Assembly (NCBI GenBank): GCA_900544995.1 | Contig: UQXC01000009.1 | Coordinates: 1 to 49,067, forward strand | Length of the DNA: 49,067 nt | DNA from: an uncultured Collinsella sp. | GTDB taxonomy: Bacteria > Actinomycetota > Coriobacteriia > Coriobacteriales > Coriobacteriaceae | Reading direction: 5' to 3' | Part shown: positions 15,838-23,536 of the stretch, piece by piece | Layout: the number at the start of each line of letters is the position of its first letter | Numbering within the stretch: position 1 is the first letter of the stretch | Made by a program: the position numbers and the translations under genes | The notes under the pieces: generated by a model | Told to the model about the DNA's origin: nothing | The model's input: only the letters and a program-made list of their open reading frames with translations | Database searches by the model: none

Positions 15838-17028
15838 ATGGCCAAAGAGAAGTTTGAGCGCACTAAGCCGCATGTTAACATCGGCACCATTGGTCACGTC
15901 GACCACGGCAAGACCACGCTGACCGCCGCCATCACCAAGGTTCTCTCTGAGACCGAGGGCTGCAAGGCTGACTTCACTGCGTTCGAGAACATCGACAAGG
16001 CTCCCGAGGAGCGCGAGCGCGGCATCACGATCTCCGTCTCCCACGTCGAGTACGAGACTGCTGCCCGTCACTACGCTCACGTTGACTGCCCGGGCCACGC
16101 TGACTACGTCAAGAACATGATCTCCGGTGCTGCTCAGATGGACGGCGCTATCCTGGTCATCGCCGCTACCGACGGCCCCATGGCTCAGACCCGCGAGCAC
16201 ATCCTGCTCGCCCGTCAGGTCGGCGTTCCCTACATCGTCGTTTTCCTGAACAAGTGCGACATGGTCGACGATGACGAGCTCATCGACCTCGTCGAGATGG
16301 AGACCCGTGAGCTCCTCTCCGAGTACGATTTCCCCGGCGACGACATCCCCGTCATCCGTGGTTCCGCTCTGGGCGCTCTCGAGGGCGACGCCAAGTGGAT
16401 GGACGCCATTCGCGAGCTCATGAAGGCCGTCGACGAGTACATCCCGACGCCTGCTCGTAACAACGACCTCCCGTTCCTGATGGCCGTTGAGGACGTTATG
16501 ACCATCTCCGGCCGTGGTACCGTTGCTACCGGCCGCGTCGAGCGCGGTGAGCTCAAGCTCAACGAGCCCGTCGAGATTGTCGGCATCAAGGATACCCAGA
16601 ACACCGTCGTTACCGGTATCGAGATGTTCCGTAAGTCCATGGACTTCTGCGAGGCTGGCGACAACGTCGGTCTGCTGCTCCGCGGCATCAAGCGCGAGGA
16701 CATCGAGCGTGGCCAGGTTCTCTGCAAGCCCGGTTCGGTTACCCCGCACACCAAGTTCACCGGCGAGATCTACGTTCTGACCAAGGAGGAGGGCGGCCGT
16801 CACACCCCGTTCTTCGATGGTTATCGTCCTCAGTTCTACTTCCGTACCACCGACGTTACCGGTACGGTCAAGCTCCCCGAGGGCACCGAGATGGCTATGC
16901 CTGGTGACCACATCACCATCGAGGGCGACCTCATCCACCCGATCGCCATGGAGGAGGGCCTGCGCTTCGCTATCCGCGAGGGTGGCCACACCGTCGGTTC
17001 GGGCATCGTCTCCACGATCATTGAGTAA
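15838..17028 (+). CDS. tuf: Elongation factor Tu
   Basis: GTPase that brings aminoacyl-tRNA to the ribosome. G1 GHVDHGKT near residue 19, G3 DCPGHADY near 82, G4 NKCD near 137; domains II and III follow at normal length (396 aa). Codon use is strongly biased to C-ending codons, as expected for a highly expressed gene. The SD is AGAGGAGG. It follows the tRNA-Tyr/Thr/Met cluster as in the ancestral tRNA-tuf arrangement and ends at a strong terminator. Confidence 0.98.
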   Translation: MAKEKFERTKPHVNIGTIGHVDHGKTTLTAAITKVLSETEGCKADFTAFENIDKAPEERERGITISVSHVEYETAARHYAHVDCPGHADYVKNMISGAAQMDGAILVIAATDGPMAQTREHILLARQVGVPYIVVFLNKCDMVDDDELIDLVEMETRELLSEYDFPGDDIPVIRGSALGALEGDAKWMDAIRELMKAVDEYIPTPARNNDLPFLMAVEDVMTISGRGTVATGRVERGELKLNEPVEIVGIKDTQNTVVTGIEMFRKSMDFCEAGDNVGLLLRGIKREDIERGQVLCKPGSVTPHTKFTGEIYVLTKEEGGRHTPFFDGYRPQFYFRTTDVTGTVKLPEGTEMAMPGDHITIEGDLIHPIAMEEGLRFAIREGGHTVGSGIVSTIIE

Positions 17029-17056
17029 ATTAGCTCTTTGATATAGCTGACTAAGA

Positions 17057-17090
17057 GAACCCGGCACTTATATGGGTGCCGGGTTCTTTT
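17057..17090 (+). terminator. Terminator of tuf
   Basis: GAACCCGGCAC/GTGCCGGGTTC, a perfect 11-bp stem, followed by tttt. Confidence 0.92.
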
Positions 17091-17232
17091 CTGCAATGGA
17101 TATTGAGCCGTTGCTGGTGCCGAGAGGATCGATAATGGTCCTGGGTGCACCGTCGATTAGCTCTCGATGGCTTCATTGATGTGTTCCAAATATGAATGGA
17201 TCCACCGAGAACCAATTGACTCGAGGTTTTCG

Positions 17233-17260
17233 TTGACAGCACTTACGTGGAGCTGATAAA
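17233..17260 (+). promoter_or_regulatory. Promoter of rpmG-trpT-secE-nusG
   Basis: TTGACA (17233-17238) with a -10-like GATAAA (17255-17260) after 16 nt. The -35 context GAGGTTTTCGTTGACAGC is identical to that of the tRNA-Tyr promoter. Confidence 0.7.
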
Positions 17261-17307
17261 GTAACAACTCGTGCCCGTACGGGGCGGAAATGAAAGGTTC
17301 AGGATAC

Positions 17308-17457
17308 ATGCGTACTCTAGTTACTCTTGCGTGCACTGAGTGCAAGCGCCGCAACTATACGACCACCAAGAACAAGTCGACCATGCCTGATCGTATGGAG
17401 ATCAAGAAGTATTGCCCCTGGTGCCGTCACCACACGCTGCACAAAGAGACTCGCTAG
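17308..17457 (+). CDS. rpmG: 50S ribosomal protein L33
   Basis: Small (49 aa) ribosomal protein: MRTLVTLACTECKRRNYTT at the N-terminus, ending CPWCRHHTLHKETR. Two CxxC pairs (CTEC and CPWC) make this the zinc-binding C+ form; a zinc-free C- paralogue may exist elsewhere. The ATG follows AGGATAC. Position between tuf and tRNA-Trp/secE is conserved in many bacteria. Confidence 0.93.
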   Translation: MRTLVTLACTECKRRNYTTTKNKSTMPDRMEIKKYCPWCRHHTLHKETR

Positions 17458-17470
17458 TCTCTAGTCACAT

Positions 17471-17546
17471 ACGCCAGTAGTTCAATTGGTAGAGCATCGG
17501 TCTCCAAAACCGAGTGTTGAGGGTTCGAGTCCTTCCTGGCGTGCCA
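17471..17546 (+). tRNA. tRNA-Trp (anticodon CCA)
   Basis: Acceptor ACGCCAG/CTGGCGT, anticodon stem TCGGT/ACCGA with loop CTCCAAA, encoded CCA. It lies between rpmG and secE, the usual place. Confidence 0.95.
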
Positions 17547-17555
17547 GTCATTATT

Positions 17556-17583
17556 CCGTAAGCTCCCAATTGGGGGCTTACGG
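17556..17583 (+). terminator. Hairpin between tRNA-Trp and secE
   Basis: CCGTAAGCtCCC pairs with GGGgGCTTACGG around aatt, followed by only tttac. Either a weak terminator or a processing hairpin releasing tRNA-Trp. Confidence 0.5.
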
Positions 17584-17622
17584 TTTACTCATGTATAAGC
17601 GCATTGCGCGGAGGTAACCCAA

Positions 17623-17961
17623 ATGGCCAACAAGAAGAACAAGAAGAAGGCTCAGCAGCCGGCACCTGCCAACAACGCTGCCGCCAACTCCAAGGTTGAG
17701 GCCAAGAAGGCCGTTGCCAAGAAGAACGAGAAGGCTGCGAAGTCCAAGAAGAACGAGAAGCCCGGTTTCTTCGCCCGCACCAAGAAGTATTTCGCTTCGG
17801 TCAAGTCCGAGATGAAGCGTGTCACGTGGCCCGATAAGAAGGAGCTCGTGAACTACTCGGTTGTCGTTTGCGCTTCTCTGATCGTCGTCGGCGTCGTCAT
17901 CGCTCTGCTCGATGCTGGCTTTGGCGAGGCTCTTGCTCTGTTCTCTGGATTGAGGGGCTAA
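17623..17961 (+). CDS. secE: Preprotein translocase subunit SecE
   Basis: Essential membrane subunit of the SecYEG channel. The last ~60 residues are the single-span SecE core: amphipathic FARTKKYFASVKSEMKRVTWP followed by one membrane segment (VVVCASLIVVGVVIALLDAGF). The first ~45 residues are a Lys/Ala-rich cytoplasmic extension, common in actinobacteria. 112 aa. Three nucleotides separate it from nusG. Confidence 0.93.
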   Translation: MANKKNKKKAQQPAPANNAAANSKVEAKKAVAKKNEKAAKSKKNEKPGFFARTKKYFASVKSEMKRVTWPDKKELVNYSVVVCASLIVVGVVIALLDAGFGEALALFSGLRG

Positions 17962-17964
17962 ACC

Positions 17965-18501
17965 ATGTCTAAGCGTTGGTACGTCGTTCACACTTACTCT
18001 GGATACGAGAACCGCGTTAAGTCCGATCTCGAGCATCGCATCGAGACTATGGGCATGCAGGACCGTATCTTTGATATCGAGATTCCTATGGAGCGTGTCA
18101 CCGAGATTAAAGAGGGTGGCAAGCGTGAGACCAAGGATTCCAAGATCTTCCCGGGTTATGTCCTGGTCCGCATGGAGATGGATGACGATGCTTGGACGTG
18201 TGTTCGTAACACGCCTGGCGTCACCGGTTTCCTGGGCGGCAACGGCAAGCCCGCTCCGCTTTCCCGCGACGAGTACAACAAGATGACTCGTCGTCCCGGT
18301 AAGGGCGATTCGCCCAAGCGCACCTCGGTTGATATTGAGGTCGGTACGTCCGTCCGCGTCACCGATGGCCCGCTTACCGATTTTGATGGCAAGGTCTCCG
18401 AGGTTAACACCGAGGCTGGCAAGCTCAAGGTCACGCTGATGATCTTTGGCCGCGAGACGCCGGTCGAGCTCGACTTTAACCAGGTCGCTGTCATCGCTTA
18501 A
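17965..18501 (+). CDS. nusG: Transcription termination/antitermination factor NusG
   Basis: RNA polymerase elongation factor that also links to ribosomes and Rho. NGN domain from the start (RWYVVHTYSGYENRVK) with FPGYVLVRM near residue 63, then a C-terminal KOW domain (GTSVRVTDGPLTDFDGKVSEV) from ~128. 178 aa, without the long N-terminal extension seen in many other actinobacteria. Confidence 0.96.
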   Translation: MSKRWYVVHTYSGYENRVKSDLEHRIETMGMQDRIFDIEIPMERVTEIKEGGKRETKDSKIFPGYVLVRMEMDDDAWTCVRNTPGVTGFLGGNGKPAPLSRDEYNKMTRRPGKGDSPKRTSVDIEVGTSVRVTDGPLTDFDGKVSEVNTEAGKLKVTLMIFGRETPVELDFNQVAVIA

Positions 18502-18621
18502 GTTTTCGTCCGTTCGCGCGAGCGTGCTTCTTCTGTGACTGCTCATCTCAGGAGTGCTTCTAACACGTGCGTGCTTACGATATAGCAAGTACTTCACACT
18601 CGTGATTCGAAAGGAATGACC

Positions 18622-19050
18622 ATGGCTGAGAAGAAGGTTGCCAACGTCATTAAGCTCCAGATTCCTGCTGGTGCAGCTAACCCCGCTCCTCCCGTCGGCC
18701 CCGCCCTGGGCGCTGCTGGCGTGAACATCATGCAGTTCTGCCAGGCCTTTAACGCCGAGACGCAGGACAAGAAGGGCGACATCATCCCCGTTGAGATCTC
18801 TGTCTACGAGGACAAGTCCTTCTCCTTCATCACCAAGACCCCGCCGGCGGCTCACCTCATCAAGAAGGAGCTGAACCTCAAGTCTGGTTCCGCTAAGCCC
18901 CAGGCTGACAAGGTTGGTCAGCTCTCCCAGGAGCAGCTCACCAAGATCGCCGAGATCAAGATGCCGGACCTCAATGCCAACGACATTGACGCCGCCAAGA
19001 AGATCATCGCCGGTACCGCCCGTTCCATGGGTGTCACCATCGCTGAGTAG
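18622..19050 (+). CDS. rplK: 50S ribosomal protein L11
   Basis: Binds the GTPase-associated centre of 23S rRNA. IPAGAANPAPPVGPALGAAG near residue 14 is the hallmark of the N-domain; the C-domain ends in RSMGVTI. 142 aa. ATG at 18622 is preferred over ATG 18616 because AAAGGA is then 6-7 nt away and the protein begins MAEKK. About 120 nt of leader separate it from nusG. Confidence 0.96.
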   Translation: MAEKKVANVIKLQIPAGAANPAPPVGPALGAAGVNIMQFCQAFNAETQDKKGDIIPVEISVYEDKSFSFITKTPPAAHLIKKELNLKSGSAKPQADKVGQLSQEQLTKIAEIKMPDLNANDIDAAKKIIAGTARSMGVTIAE

Positions 19051-19124
19051 CGATTTCTTATGGTAACGACGGGTGCTCCGACCGGGGCGCCCGTTTAATG
19101 TGTGCAATAGGGCACACGATACGA

Positions 19125-19159
19125 TGTGGGAGGGCTTACGCCCGTTTAACCACAGGAGG
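19125..19159 (+). promoter_or_regulatory. L1-binding autoregulatory site before rplA
   Basis: TGTGG (19125-19129) pairs with CCACA (19150-19154); an asymmetric internal loop (GA / GTTTAA) leads to hairpin GGGC-ttac-GCCC. This is the shape of the L1-binding site of 23S rRNA and of the known mRNA mimics. The last base of the helix touches the rplA Shine-Dalgarno AGGAGG (19154-19159), so bound L1 would block initiation. Confidence 0.75.
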
Positions 19160-19167
19160 TAATGCAC

Positions 19168-19875
19168 ATGGCTAAGCATGGTAAGAGCTATAACGCCGCT
19201 GCCGAGAAGATCGACCGCGCCACGCTCTACACCCCCCTTCAGGCTGCCAAGCTCATCAAGGAGCTCGACACCGCCAAGTTCGACGAGACCGTCGAGGCCC
19301 ACTTCCGTCTGGGCGTCGATACTCGTAAGGCCGACCAGAACATCCGCGGTTCCATCTCCCTGCCCCACGGTACCGGCAAGACCATTCGTGTTGCCGTCTT
19401 CGCCGAGGGCGAGAAGGCCCGCGAGGCCGAGGCTGCCGGCGCCGACATCATCGGTTCCGATGAGCTCGTCGCCCAGATCCAGAAGGGCGAGATCAACTTC
19501 GACGCCGCTATCGCTACGCCGAACATGATGGCCAAGGTTGGCCGCATCGGTAAGATCCTTGGTCCCCGTGGCCTCATGCCGAACCCCAAGCTCGGCACCG
19601 TGACCATGGACGTCGCCAAGATGGTCTCCGAGCTCAAGGCTGGCCGCGTTGAGTACCGCGCCGACCGCTACGGCATCTGCCACGTGCCCCTGGGCAAGAA
19701 GTCCTTCTCTGAGCAGCAGCTCGTCGAGAACTACGCTGCCCTGTACACCGAGATCCTGCGCGTCAAGCCCTCTTCTGCTAAGGGCAAGTACGTCAAGTCC
19801 ATCTCCGTGTCTTCCACCATGGGCCCTGGCGTCAAGGTCGATCCCGCTGTCCAGCGTGACTTCCTGGCTGAGTAA
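19168..19875 (+). CDS. rplA: 50S ribosomal protein L1
   Basis: L1-stalk protein and translational repressor. The signature GKILGPRGLMPNPKLGTVT lies near residue 130. 235 aa. ATG 19168 is chosen over ATG 19162 because AGGAGG is 8 nt upstream of the former and only 2 nt from the latter. Regulated by the hairpin just upstream. The operon stops here at a strong terminator; rplJ is not next. Confidence 0.96.
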   Translation: MAKHGKSYNAAAEKIDRATLYTPLQAAKLIKELDTAKFDETVEAHFRLGVDTRKADQNIRGSISLPHGTGKTIRVAVFAEGEKAREAEAAGADIIGSDELVAQIQKGEINFDAAIATPNMMAKVGRIGKILGPRGLMPNPKLGTVTMDVAKMVSELKAGRVEYRADRYGICHVPLGKKSFSEQQLVENYAALYTEILRVKPSSAKGKYVKSISVSSTMGPGVKVDPAVQRDFLAE

Positions 19876-19911
19876 CTGCTAGTTACTGCCTGAGCAAAGC
19901 AAGCATTGCTA

Positions 19912-19950
19912 AAGAAACCCGGTTCTGCCTCGTGCAGGACCGGGTTTCTT
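19912..19950 (+). terminator. Terminator after rplA
   Basis: AAGAAACCCGGTtCTGC pairs with GCAGgACCGGGTTTCTT around ctcgt. The long stem closes the secE-rplA operon. Confidence 0.88.
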
Positions 19951-19967
19951 GCTATCTCGGGGTAAAA

Positions 19968-20000
19968 CCACCACAAAGGGGACAGGCACCTTTGTGGTGG
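19968..20000. repeat. CCACCACAAAGG hairpin repeat, copy 1
   Basis: CCACCACAAAGG mirrored as CCTTTGTGGTGG around GGGACAGG-type loop. Near-identical copy at 25229-25261; diverged relatives at 28104, 31151 and 31206. Confidence 0.88.
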
Positions 20001-20089
20001 AAATGGTCCAAATGTTCGCCCGATCTCGTTTCGTCTGTGTTACACTTTAGCGCGATGTAGTACATACCCGAGGCTGAAAGGAGCCGAAC

Positions 20090-20149
20090 ATGTTCAAGAA
20101 CACGCAGCAGCTCCTAGGCCTAGCGCTACTAGATGGGATAGCGCGCTAG
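20090..20149 (+). CDS. leuL: Leucine leader peptide
   Basis: 19-residue peptide MFKNTQQLLGLALLDGIAR, with SD AAAGGAG. Five of its codons are Leu and four of these are CTA, the codon this genome uses least in nearby genes, clustered at 20114-20131. It precedes leuA and overlaps strands 1 and 2 of an attenuator. Role: ribosome stalling at CTA under leucine or charged tRNA-Leu shortage. Too short for ordinary gene finding; the Leu codon clustering is the main evidence. Confidence 0.85.
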   Translation: MFKNTQQLLGLALLDGIAR

Positions 20150-20236
20150 GGTTGTAATTACGCTATAACGATGAGTTGTACCCGGGTGCGCTATCGTCCG
20201 CTGCTTTTGGGCGTGATGAGCGACACGGGTATTTTT
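20123..20236 (+). promoter_or_regulatory. leu operon transcription attenuator
   Basis: Strand 1 GCGCTA (20123-20128) pairs with strand 2 TAGCGC (20139-20144). Strand 2 extended, GATAGCGC (20137-20144), can instead pair with strand 3 GCGCTATC (20188-20195). Strand 3 is part of the terminator hairpin 20179-20231, closed by TACCCG/CGGGTA and followed by tttttc. Stalling on the CTA codons covers strand 1, frees strand 2 and so breaks the terminator. A -10-like TACACT lies at 20041. Confidence 0.8.
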
Positions 20237-20300
20237 CTATCTTGGGGCACTCCATCTCTCCTGAAAGCCATCTGTATCTTTGGCCCATCAGGAGGAAATC

Positions 20301-21836
20301 ATGAGCCGTAAAATCGCAATCTTTGACACTACCCTGCGCGACGGAGAGCAGTCTCCCGGCGCCAGCATGAATACCGAGGAAAAGCTCATCATCGCTCGTC
20401 AGCTGGTGCGCATGAACGTCGATGTTATCGAGGCGGGCTTTCCCATTTCGAGTCCCGGTGATTTTCGCTCCGTACAGGAGATCGGTAAGATCGCGGGCGA
20501 CCGTTGCACGGTATGCGGCCTCACCCGCGCTGTCGACAGGGACATTGAAGTGGCCGCAGAAGCCCTTAAAATGGCCCGGAGGCCCCGTATTCATACCGGT
20601 CTGGGTGTGAGTCCCAGCCATCTGCGTGACAAGCTTCATATGACCGAGGGCGAGGCTATTGAGCGCGCCATTCACGCGGTAAAGCATGCTCGTAAGTTTG
20701 TCGACGATGTCGAGTTTTATGCCGAGGATGCGGGCCGCTCTGATCAGGAGTTCCTTGTTCGCATAATCGAGGCCGCGGTTAAGGCCGGCGCCACGGTGGT
20801 GAACATCCCGGACACCACGGGTTACAACATGCCTTGGGATTTTGGTGCGCGCATTCGCGATCTGCGCGAGCGCGTGGCCGGCATCGAGGACGTTACGATC
20901 TCGGTCCACACCCATAACGACCTTGGCATGGCCACAGCTCTTGCGCTCGAGGCCGTCCGTAACGGCGCGACGCAGATCGAGTGCACCATCAACGGCCTGG
21001 GCGAGCGCGCGGGTAACACAGCGCTCGAGGAAGTCGTTATGGCCATGAAGATGCACGAGCAGGATCTGGACGCCCACACCGACATCGTGACGACCGAGCT
21101 CACGCGCGCCTCTAAGCTCGTTAGCTCCATTACCGGCATTAACGTGCAGCCCAACAAATCCATCGTGGGCGCCAACGCCTTTGCCCACAGCTCGGGCATC
21201 CATCAGGACGGCGTGCTCAAGGCGCGTGATACCTACGAGATTATCGACCCCAAAGACGTGGGAGCCGCCGGTTCCGAGATTATCCTTTCGGCGCGCTCGG
21301 GTCACGCGGCACTGCGCCATCGCCTCGCCGAGCTGGGCTACACGTTTGCAGATGAGGAGTTCGAGGCCATCTACCAGCGTTTTTTGGAGATTGCCGACCA
21401 AAAGAAGGAAGTCTTCGACGAGGATTTGGAGTCGATGATCCAGGAGCGTCAGCGCGAGGTCAAAGCCATCTACACGCTCGATGCGCTTCAGGTTTCTTGC
21501 GGCGACCCGCTCATTCCTACGGCTACGGCAACCATTACCGACGAGGACGGCGAGACCCATGTGGTGTGCTCGACGGGCACCGGCCCGGTCGACGCGGCGT
21601 ACAAAGCGGTCGACAAGGCAATTTCTGCCCATGGCGAGCTGACGGAGTTCAGCGTTAAGGCCATTACGCGTGGCATCGACGCCATCGGTGAGGTGACGGT
21701 GCGCATCACCGCCGAGGACGGCAAAATCTACACCGGCCGCGGCGCGGATACCGATATTATCGTGAGCTCGGCCAAGGCTTACATCAACGCTATTAACCGC
21801 ATGATCCAGACCAACCGTTCCAAGGCGGGCAACTAG
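20301..21836 (+). CDS. leuA: 2-isopropylmalate synthase
   Basis: First committed step of leucine synthesis: acetyl-CoA + 2-oxoisovalerate. The catalytic TIM barrel has DTTLRDGEQSPG near residue 10 and HTHNDLGMA near 200 (metal-binding His pair). A C-terminal LeuA regulatory domain from ~residue 390 mediates leucine feedback. 511 aa. ATG 20301 with AGGAGG 5 nt upstream is chosen over TTG 20280. Expression is governed by the leuL attenuator. Confidence 0.95.
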   Translation: MSRKIAIFDTTLRDGEQSPGASMNTEEKLIIARQLVRMNVDVIEAGFPISSPGDFRSVQEIGKIAGDRCTVCGLTRAVDRDIEVAAEALKMARRPRIHTGLGVSPSHLRDKLHMTEGEAIERAIHAVKHARKFVDDVEFYAEDAGRSDQEFLVRIIEAAVKAGATVVNIPDTTGYNMPWDFGARIRDLRERVAGIEDVTISVHTHNDLGMATALALEAVRNGATQIECTINGLGERAGNTALEEVVMAMKMHEQDLDAHTDIVTTELTRASKLVSSITGINVQPNKSIVGANAFAHSSGIHQDGVLKARDTYEIIDPKDVGAAGSEIILSARSGHAALRHRLAELGYTFADEEFEAIYQRFLEIADQKKEVFDEDLESMIQERQREVKAIYTLDALQVSCGDPLIPTATATITDEDGETHVVCSTGTGPVDAAYKAVDKAISAHGELTEFSVKAITRGIDAIGEVTVRITAEDGKIYTGRGADTDIIVSSAKAYINAINRMIQTNRSKAGN

Positions 21837-21878
21837 TAACGACTAGCCGGGCATGCGCCCGCACGAGAGGGGAATCAC

Positions 21879-23144
21879 ATGGCACGTCCCATGACCGTAG
21901 CAGAGAAAATTTTGGCGGCACACGCAGGCCTGGACGAGGTAAAGCCGGGCCAGCTGGTTGAGTGCGACCTGGACATTGTGCTCGCCAATGACATTACCGC
22001 GCCTATCGCGATCGATGTCTTTCGCGAGCTGGGTGCAACCGAGGTGTTCGACCGCAATCGCGTTTGCCTGGTGCCCGACCACTATGCGCCCAACAAGGAC
22101 ATCAAGAGCGCCGAGCAGACAAAGAAAATGCGTGATTTTGCGCACGAGCAGCATGTGACGCACTATTACGAGCAAGGTTGCGCGGGTATTGAACACGCAT
22201 TGCTGCCCGAGCGCGGCGTGGTGGTGCCGGGCGATCTGATTATCGGTGCGGATTCGCATACCTGCACCTATGGTGCACTGGGGGCGTTTTCAACCGGTGT
22301 GGGCTCAACGGACGCGGGTGTGGGCATCGCCACGGGGCGCGCATGGTTTAAGGTGCCGCCGACGATTCGCTTTGAGATCAATGGCGAGCTCACGGATGGC
22401 GCCACGGCTAAGGACATCATCTTGCACATCATCGGCATGATCGGTGTGGACGGGGCTCTCTACCAGGCTATGGAGTTTGCCGGCAGCACTATCGAGAACC
22501 TGTCGATGGAAGGTCGCATGACCATTTCGAACATGGCGATCGAAGCGGGCGGTAAGGCTGGCATTATCGAGGTCGATGATGCTGCCCGCGCCTGGCTCAA
22601 GGGCCGCTGCGAGCGCGATTACGTTGAGTACCACGCCGATCCGGATGCCGAGTATGCGCAAGTCATCAAGATCGATGCGGCCGACATTAAGCCGTGCGTG
22701 TCGTGGCCGCATCTGCCGAGCAACACCCATCCGGTCAGCGAGAGCCGCCACATCACGATCGACCAGGCGGTGATCGGTTCGTGCACCAACGGACGTATCG
22801 AGGATATGCGTGCTGCGGCCGAAGTCATGCGTGGGCATAAGGTTGCCGACGGGGTGCGCTGCATTGTGATTCCAGCGACGCAGGCGGTCTTCCGCCAGTG
22901 CATGAAAGAGGGCCTGACCGACATTTTCTTGGACGCCAACTGTGTGTTCTCCACGCCCACGTGTGGTCCGTGCCTGGGCGGCTACATGGGCATTCTGGCG
23001 GCGGGGGAGCGGTGTGTCTCGACGACCAATCGCAACTTCGTCGGCCGCATGGGCGACCCCACGTCCGAGGTCTATCTGGCCTCGCCGGCTGTAGCGGCTG
23101 CTTCTGCTGTGGCGGGGCATATCTGCGCCCCGTCTGACCTGTAA
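21879..23144 (+). CDS. leuC: 3-isopropylmalate dehydratase large subunit
   Basis: Aconitase-family [4Fe-4S] subunit that isomerises 2- to 3-isopropylmalate together with LeuD. Cluster ligands appear in GSCTNG and CGPCLGG; HYAPNKDIKSAEQ and GADSHTCTYGALG are active-site segments. 421 aa, the short archaeal/homoaconitase-like type, not the ~466-aa enterobacterial type. It is followed by a 392-bp gap with two large palindromes before leuD. Confidence 0.93.
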   Translation: MARPMTVAEKILAAHAGLDEVKPGQLVECDLDIVLANDITAPIAIDVFRELGATEVFDRNRVCLVPDHYAPNKDIKSAEQTKKMRDFAHEQHVTHYYEQGCAGIEHALLPERGVVVPGDLIIGADSHTCTYGALGAFSTGVGSTDAGVGIATGRAWFKVPPTIRFEINGELTDGATAKDIILHIIGMIGVDGALYQAMEFAGSTIENLSMEGRMTISNMAIEAGGKAGIIEVDDAARAWLKGRCERDYVEYHADPDAEYAQVIKIDAADIKPCVSWPHLPSNTHPVSESRHITIDQAVIGSCTNGRIEDMRAAAEVMRGHKVADGVRCIVIPATQAVFRQCMKEGLTDIFLDANCVFSTPTCGPCLGGYMGILAAGERCVSTTNRNFVGRMGDPTSEVYLASPAVAAASAVAGHICAPSDL

Positions 23145-23152
23145 AGGCTACG

Positions 23153-23263
23153 GGGTCCTTCGACCTTTGCTCGCTACTGCGGACAGTCCTGGCTCGCACG
23201 GAGGCCACATTTAGTGGCCTCTGGCTCGTGCGGAACTTGTATCGAGCAAAGGTCGAAGGCCCT
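23153..23263. repeat. Nested palindromic element, copy 1 (reverse orientation)
   Basis: Core at 23180-23235, reverse strand: TTCCGCACGAGCC, hairpin GGCCACtaaatGTGGCC, CGTGCGAGCCAGGACTGTCC. The core is enclosed by outer arms of 21 nt (23153-23173 and 23243-23263; 20/21 pairs) whose sequence, CCTTCGACCTTTGCTCG, is not shared with other copies. It begins 8 nt after the leuC stop. Confidence 0.85.
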
Positions 23264-23402
23264 GAAGTAATGAGGTCCGACATGACATGTTTGCCACGGT
23301 AGAGGCTGCTGTGCTGCCGAGTGGGGCCAGATGGACCCGCGCCGTGGAAAGGTCTTATCTGATATTGAAACATTAGCTTTTTTGTAGCCGAAACGAGAAC
23401 AA
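23264..23402. other. Intergenic segment between two palindromic elements
   Basis: About 140 bp between leuC and leuD with no open frame or recognised signal. A short CCACGG/CCGTGG pairing spans roughly 23302-23346. A run of T near 23380 may end a transcript. Confidence 0.5.
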
Positions 23403-23508
23403 GGGATTTGAAATTTGCTTGCGTTGAGTTCCGCACGAGCCGAAGAGCACTTAATGTGCTCTTCGTGCGAGCAGGACTGTCCGAATAAGCAAGTAAATAT
23501 CAAATCCC
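23403..23508. repeat. Nested palindromic element, copy 2
   Basis: The same core as copy 1 in forward orientation (23429-23483, TTCCGCACGAGCC ... GAGCACTTAATGTGCTC ... GAGCAGGACTGTCCG). Outer arms GGGATTTGAaATTTgCTTGC (23403-23422) and 23489-23508 pair at 18/20 positions and differ from those of the other copies. It ends 28 nt before leuD, beside its ribosome-binding region. Confidence 0.85.
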
Positions 23509-23536
23509 CCACATCCCATTTTGAACGGAGAACGAT

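Noticed and set aside
17091..17232. Possible regulatory RNA between tuf and rpmG
   Set aside because: No stable fold, repeat or open frame was found; only the rpmG promoter at its end is supported.
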